In this document: positions 7,326-10,256 of the stretch, piece by piece
How positions within the stretch are numbered: the stretch's first letter is position 1
Layout: every line of letters begins with the position of its first letter
Source: Dysgonomonas sp.
Lineage (GTDB): Bacteria; Bacteroidota; Bacteroidia; Bacteroidales; Dysgonomonadaceae
Assembly (NCBI GenBank): GCA_003523545.1
Contig: DQAM01000173.1
Span: 1-10,256 of the forward strand
Direction of reading: 5' to 3'
Length of the DNA stretch: 10,256 nucleotides
Notes under the pieces: model-generated
Seen by the model: the letters and a program-made list of their open reading frames with translations, nothing else
What the model was told of the DNA's origin: nothing
Databases searched by the model: none
Translations under genes and position numbers: made by a program

Positions 7326-7802
7326 ATGGCAGAAAAAATAGATATCATCCCACATGCATCGCGTGAAGACCAATATAAAAATATACTCCCTCAAATTAAA
7401 GCCCTTATCGAAGGCGAAACAGATACAATAGCAAATATGGCTAATATTTCTGCTGTATTGAAAGAGGTCTTCCACTTTTTATGGGTAGGTTTCTATATTG
7501 TAAAAAAGGATGAATTAGTATTGGGTCCGTTCCAGGGACCCGTTGCCTGTACCCGCATAAAATACGGCAGAGGGGTATGCGGTACGGCCTGGAAAGAAAA
7601 CCGGATAATAATAGTACCCGATGTCAATACTTTTGCAGGACATATAGCCTGTAGCAGTGAGTCGCGTTCCGAAATTGTAATCCCATTGAGAAGGCATGGA
7701 GAAGTATTCGCAGTATTGGATATAGACAGCGAATTTGAAAACAATTTTACAGAGACCGATTCAACATATTTGGAACTAATAATAAAAAATTTACTTAAAT
7801 AA
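7326..7802 (+). CDS. msrC: Free methionine-(R)-sulfoxide reductase (GAF-domain fRMsr)
   Basis: This cytosolic enzyme reduces free L-methionine-(R)-sulfoxide to methionine with thioredoxin-type donors. The whole 158-residue protein is one GAF domain. It has the family signature GPFQGPVAC at about 67-75, then GRGVCGTAW at 81-89 and FAGHIAC at 103-109, followed by S-E-I-V-I-P. The three cysteines C75, C85 and C109 have the same 10- and 24-residue spacing as the catalytic trio of the E. coli enzyme (C84, C94, C118), so activity is expected. The gene diverges from the MarR regulator and appears monocistronic, with 227 bp before the next gene. Oxidative-stress control through the neighbouring MarR is plausible but unproven. 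The ATG at 7326 is the only sensible start, following an AT-rich leader without a ribosome-binding site. Confidence 0.95.
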   Translation: MAEKIDIIPHASREDQYKNILPQIKALIEGETDTIANMANISAVLKEVFHFLWVGFYIVKKDELVLGPFQGPVACTRIKYGRGVCGTAWKENRIIIVPDVNTFAGHIACSSESRSEIVIPLRRHGEVFAVLDIDSEFENNFTETDSTYLELIIKNLLK

Positions 7803-7967
7803 AGTAATTATATCGATAATCGGCAGAAGAGTTTTTTCAATCCGCTATCATATCCATCAGTAATTGAAATAAATATAAAAAATTAATTATCAAAACATTA
7901 CACTTAAATATTAAAATTATATTACTCCAAATTATAATTATTACTACTATTATATAACGTTAAGCAT

Positions 7968-7994
7968 TTTGCATAAAAACCAACAGTATCTTTG
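7968..7994 (+). promoter_or_regulatory. Promoter of the secreted-protein pair
   Basis: TATCTTTG (7987-7994) is a perfect TAnnTTTG box 35 nt upstream of the ATG at 8030. TTTG (7968-7971) lies 15 nt further upstream; the usual Bacteroides spacing is about 19-21 nt, so this -33 assignment is tentative. The remainder of the 7803-8029 spacer is extremely AT-rich and holds nothing else I recognise. Confidence 0.55.
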
Positions 7995-7996
7995 GC

Positions 7997-8019
7997 TAGT
8001 TTTGAGATGGTCAAAACTA
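7997..8019 (+). repeat. Perfect 9-bp inverted repeat at the predicted transcript start
   Basis: TAGTTTTGA (7997-8005) and TCAAAACTA (8011-8019) are exact reverse complements separated by GATGG. The repeat begins 2 nt after the -7 box and ends 10 nt before the start codon at 8030. It could be an operator, or a 5'-terminal mRNA hairpin affecting stability or translation. Which one cannot be decided from sequence. Confidence 0.6.
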
Positions 8020-8029
8020 AAGTATTGAA

Positions 8030-8575
8030 ATGAATGTAAAACAACGCTATATCGTAAGTAGTATTTTCATTATAATAACCGCTTCTTCACAGGCGCAGAG
8101 TATCCGTGAGCTTGTGAAAGATGACCGTAGGAAATCCATATTGCAGGATATTAAACCATCCGGCGTTGTTACCCCTCCCCGAATAGTTGACCAATCAGAA
8201 ATGACCCCTGAGAAAATGGACAAAATTCTGGATCGGGATACAAAATCCAGATACGGAATAGATGAACTCAGAACGGTAAAAGAATTGGAAGTGAGTCCCT
8301 ATCTTCTCAATATTCCTGAAGAAGACCTTCTTAAGGTGGAACCGGGGACACCTTTTAAAACATTGCTGGTTAACGGTAAATTTAAGAACATTCCGATCAA
8401 AAACTATGAAGCGGAGCAAAAGCTGGATCAGATGTCTCAGCGCCACCGTTTACAGGGCCTTATGATAAGCACCGGTGTAGGCGGATTAAATCTGAGCGGA
8501 TTTAAGGAAAAGAAGATGTCTAAAAAAGCAAAAAATATACTCGAACATGTATTTGGGATGCAGATAGAGGAATGA
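8030..8575 (+). CDS. Exported protein of unknown function (tandem paralogue 1)
   Basis: I do not recognise this 181-residue protein. It begins with a short signal peptide: basic MNVKQR, a hydrophobic stretch about 8-18, and likely cleavage after A-Q-A-Q near residue 23. There is no lipoprotein cysteine, so it is probably periplasmic or released. The mature part is polar, rich in Lys, Glu and Asp, with no cysteines. A central segment (about 101-117: EPGTPFKTLLVNGKFKN) may align with the next protein's PPGYVIPMFIGGRFVW. The last 28 residues (154-181: NLSG, M-S-x-KAKNIL, VFGM, EE) match the C-terminus of the next gene at 19 of 28 positions. The two genes are 39 nt apart and probably one operon from the promoter near 7987. 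It may belong to one of the small Bacteroides DUF families (DUF4858 came to mind), but I cannot confirm that. Confidence 0.8.
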   Translation: MNVKQRYIVSSIFIIITASSQAQSIRELVKDDRRKSILQDIKPSGVVTPPRIVDQSEMTPEKMDKILDRDTKSRYGIDELRTVKELEVSPYLLNIPEEDLLKVEPGTPFKTLLVNGKFKNIPIKNYEAEQKLDQMSQRHRLQGLMISTGVGGLNLSGFKEKKMSKKAKNILEHVFGMQIEE

Positions 8576-8614
8576 TTTAATATTAGATAAGAACGAATGG
8601 ATTGAGATAATAAT

Positions 8615-9127
8615 ATGGATTGTAAGCAAATATACCTCTGCATTTTTTTATCGCTTTTAGCTATTTCGCTAAAAGCGCAAGGCATACCGGAAGAATTAAA
8701 GTCCTCCATAAACGAGGAGAAGAAAAAAAACTGGCTCAATAATGCAAGGTCCGGATCGAAGACTTACGGTTCACCCCGTCAATACATAGAGCGGGGATCA
8801 TCCAAAGCGATTGTGGGAAAAGACTATACAGGCCTTGACAAAATATATGGCAATGGTATCGATTGGAGTGCATTCGATGATAAATACCAGGTTAATCCGG
8901 CAGTTTATACATATTCCAGTAAAGTACCCATCAATCAACTACCTCCCGGATATGTAATTCCTATGTTTATCGGAGGGCGTTTTGTATGGGCTAATCCGAA
9001 TACGAGAGTAGATCAGTTGGTTATTCCTTCGGGAATAAACCTTTCGGGCGGAGGTAAAAAGCCGATGTCGGAAAAAGCCAAAAACATTCTCAAATATGTT
9101 TTTGGTATGGAAGTAGAAGAAGATTAA
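8615..9127 (+). CDS. Exported protein of unknown function (tandem paralogue 2)
   Basis: This is a 170-residue protein with a signal peptide (MDCKQIY, hydrophobic core about 7-18, cleavage likely after L-K-A-Q near residue 22). The Cys at residue 3 and the Cys at 9 lie within the signal region; no lipobox is evident. The mature part is rich in Gly, Tyr, Asn and Pro, with SGSKTYGSPRQYIERGSS at about 46-63 and PPGYVIPMFIGGRFVW at about 110-125. It ends in the tail shared with its neighbour (142-170: NLSGGGKKPMSEKAKNIL, then VFGMEVEED). The two proteins diverge strongly elsewhere, so they are old paralogues and not a recent duplication. It lies 39 nt downstream of paralogue 1, with no own promoter seen. 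A perfect 10-bp inverted repeat lies within its signal-peptide codons, and a terminator follows 27 nt after the stop. Confidence 0.8.
   Translation: MDCKQIYLCIFLSLLAISLKAQGIPEELKSSINEEKKKNWLNNARSGSKTYGSPRQYIERGSSKAIVGKDYTGLDKIYGNGIDWSAFDDKYQVNPAVYTYSSKVPINQLPPGYVIPMFIGGRFVWANPNTRVDQLVIPSGINLSGGGKKPMSEKAKNILKYVFGMEVEED
8652..8677 (+). repeat. Perfect 10-bp inverted repeat inside the signal-peptide coding region
   Basis: CGCTTTTAGC (8652-8661) and GCTAAAAGCG (8668-8677) are exact reverse complements with a 6-nt loop. They sit 37 nt after the start codon of the second secreted-protein gene, within codons for L-A-I-S-L-K-A. A stem this regular in coding sequence may slow early translation or mark an RNA processing point. 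There is no T-tract after it, so it is not an intrinsic terminator. Confidence 0.55.
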
Positions 9128-9154
9128 AAGAAACCGATGAAATCTCCCCCATAT

Positions 9155-9188
9155 AATAGTCGGTAACTCTTTTGCGGACTATTTTTTT
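9155..9188 (+). terminator. Intrinsic terminator of the secreted-protein pair
   Basis: AATAGTC (9155-9161) pairs with GACTATT (9177-9183), a 7-bp stem with a 15-nt loop, running into seven consecutive T (9182-9188). It begins 27 nt after the stop codon of the second gene. The T-tract directly abuts the zupT -7 box. Confidence 0.65.
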
Positions 9189-9197
9189 ATATCTTTG
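9171..9197 (+). promoter_or_regulatory. Promoter of zupT
   Basis: TATCTTTG (9190-9197) is a perfect TAnnTTTG box 32 nt upstream of the zupT ATG. TTTG (9171-9174) lies 15 nt upstream of it, the same arrangement as at 7968-7994. The element overlaps the preceding terminator. No zinc-uptake-repressor (Zur)-type palindrome stands out. Confidence 0.55.
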
Positions 9198-9229
9198 TCT
9201 CCCGTTGAAAGCATGTACGTCTAATATTT

Positions 9230-10024
9230 ATGGAACAAAGCAATATTCTTTTCGCTTTTATTTTAACATCTATTGCAGGTCTGTCAACCGGTATAGGCAG
9301 TCTTATTGCATTAATAGCTAAAAGAACAAACACTAATTTCCTGTGTGCTTCACTTGGTTTTTCGGCCGGGGTAATGATTTACATCTCCTTTATGGAAATG
9401 TTACCGACGGCTAAAGAAGAACTTTTCATGGTATACGATGAAAAAATGGGAACTTTATACCTGATTATTGCTTTCTTTTCGGGAATAGCGTTAATCAACC
9501 TGATTGACTTTATGATACCTAAGTCTTTCAATCCGCATGAGATACAGGGTGTAGAAGATATGAGTAAAAAGAAATCCCTTAAAAGAACAGGCCTTATTGT
9601 TGCTTTGTCTATCGCCATACACAATTTTCCCGAAGGAATCGCCACCTTTACCTCAGCTTTAGGGTCACTCGATATAGCTATTCCAATAACTATAGCCATC
9701 GCTATACATAATATACCGGAGGGCATCGCCGTGGCTGTACCGATATATCATTCGACCGGAAGCCGTCGCAAAGCGTTTTGGTTTTCTTTTCTTTCGGGTT
9801 TGGCCGAACCATTCGGAGCCTTGATAGCCTACCTTTTCCTGATGCAATTCTGGACACCTCAGTTAAATGGAATCATACTGGCAGTAGTTTCCGGTATCAT
9901 GGTCTTTATCTCGTTGGATGAATTATTACCGAGTGCCGAGAAATTCGGAAAACACCATATTTCAATCATGGGCCTCATAGCAGGAATGCTGTTGATGGCT
10001 GTCAGTTTGTATTTATTTATATAA
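9230..10024 (+). CDS. zupT: ZIP-family metal transporter, ZupT type
   Basis: This inner-membrane importer of zinc and other divalent metals (Fe2+, Mn2+) has 264 residues, the usual ZupT length. Eight membrane segments can be read (about 7-28, 38-57, 74-95, 120-140, 146-172, 186-207, 212-233, 244-264). The metal-site signatures are both present: HNFPEG at 131-136 in TM4 and HNIPEG at 160-165 in TM5. Unlike many eukaryotic ZIPs, the TM3-TM4 loop is short and not histidine-rich. It is the only gene between its own promoter and the bidirectional terminator at 10070, so it is probably monocistronic. It converges with dps. Metal preference cannot be read from the sequence. Confidence 0.93.
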   Translation: MEQSNILFAFILTSIAGLSTGIGSLIALIAKRTNTNFLCASLGFSAGVMIYISFMEMLPTAKEELFMVYDEKMGTLYLIIAFFSGIALINLIDFMIPKSFNPHEIQGVEDMSKKKSLKRTGLIVALSIAIHNFPEGIATFTSALGSLDIAIPITIAIAIHNIPEGIAVAVPIYHSTGSRRKAFWFSFLSGLAEPFGALIAYLFLMQFWTPQLNGIILAVVSGIMVFISLDELLPSAEKFGKHHISIMGLIAGMLLMAVSLYLFI

Positions 10025-10069
10025 TAGATAATTTCACCTCTAAAAGCAATTAACATATTACTACATACA

Positions 10070-10104
10070 AAAAGCATCTGCCCCTTATAGGAACAGATGC
10101 TTTT
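10070..10104. terminator. Bidirectional terminator between zupT and dps
   Basis: AAAAGCATCTG (10070-10080) and CAGATGCTTTT (10094-10104) form a perfect 11-bp stem with a 13-nt loop. The stem ends in A/T tracts on both sides, so it supplies a U-run for transcripts from either direction. It lies 45 nt after the zupT stop and 38 nt from the dps stop. Confidence 0.85.
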
Positions 10105-10142
10105 GTATTTAACCAACTTAGTATATCGGATAATTTTCTTTA

Positions 10143-10256
10143 TCAATCATTCAGATATGCAACCAGCATCCATACCATTTTTTCCTGTTCAACCAGATAA
10201 TCATTCAACATAGAAACTGTAGATTCGTCGCCAGCTTCACCCGCTTGCTCCATGAT
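10143..10256 (-). CDS. dps: Dps ferritin-like DNA-protection protein, C-terminal 37 residues
   Basis: This is only the 3' end of a minus-strand gene that continues past the right edge of the window. The 37 codons before the TGA read ...[20 protein letters not shown], then [10 protein letters not shown]. This matches the last helix of Dps/ferritin-like proteins, where (D/N)-x-x-x-E-Q-E-K-x-x-W-M-L-x-(A/S)-(Y/F)-L is the usual ending. Dps forms a dodecamer that oxidises and stores iron with H2O2 and protects DNA. The catalytic ferroxidase residues lie outside the window, so activity cannot be judged. Identity rests on this short ending. Confidence 0.75.
   Translation of the reverse strand: MMEQAGEAGDESTVSMLNDYLVEQEKMVWMLVAYLND

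Noticed and set aside
7814..7849. Possible terminator hairpin after msrC
   Set aside because: Only GATA/TATC and CGG/CCG pairs with an internal mismatch and an 18-nt loop, and no T-tract after the stem; too weak to annotate.
8437..8739. Minus-strand 100-codon open frame spanning the two secreted-protein genes
   Set aside because: It lies opposite two better-supported genes with signal peptides and a shared tail, has no promoter, and its composition is that of antisense shadow sequence.
9859..10146. Minus-strand 95-codon open frame over the zupT 3' end
   Set aside because: It runs through the bidirectional terminator and opposite conserved zupT membrane segments. The real minus-strand gene here is dps in another frame.
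1..10256. CRISPR array, tRNA, insertion sequence or prophage genes
   Set aside because: No regularly spaced repeats, cloverleaf-like sequence, transposase or integrase motifs were seen; the genes are typical chromosomal ones.

Overview
The window looks like chromosomal DNA from a Bacteroidales species (Bacteroides, Parabacteroides or Dysgonomonas type). The grounds are moderate-to-low GC with very AT-rich spacers, perfect Bacteroidetes -7 promoter boxes (TAnnTTTG) upstream of several genes, almost no Shine-Dalgarno sequences, and protein sequences of Bacteroidales character. No transposase, integrase, CRISPR array, tRNA or rRNA is visible. Most of the window is ordinary housekeeping and stress-response chromosome.

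Layout, left to right. (1) Most of mfd (transcription-repair coupling factor), lacking its first ~140 residues; an in-frame TAG lies at the extreme left edge. (2) A threonylcarbamoyl-AMP synthase gene (tRNA t6A synthesis) and, 3 nt later, a Qnr/McbG-like pentapeptide-repeat gene. A G/C-rich stem-loop precedes the pair. (3) A ClC chloride channel/transporter with two CBS domains and, 9 nt later, a uracil/hypoxanthine-DNA glycosylase-superfamily gene, probably co-transcribed. (4) A minus-strand MarR regulator diverging from msrC (free methionine-(R)-sulfoxide reductase). The spacer holds nested inverted repeats around a perfect -7 box, a good candidate MarR operator. (5) Two consecutive genes for small exported proteins that I do not recognise. 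They share a conserved C-terminal tail, and each has a perfect inverted repeat near its 5' end. (6) A terminator running directly into the promoter of a ZIP-family zinc transporter gene (zupT), then a bidirectional terminator shared with the convergent 3' end of dps.

Functionally, Mfd, the glycosylase, MsrC, Dps and possibly the MarR regulator all concern DNA damage or oxidative stress, and ZupT and Dps both handle metals. They sit in separate transcription units, so this is a loose neighbourhood and not evidence of one system. The least explained part is the tandem secreted pair at 8030-9127 with its flanking RNA or operator structures.
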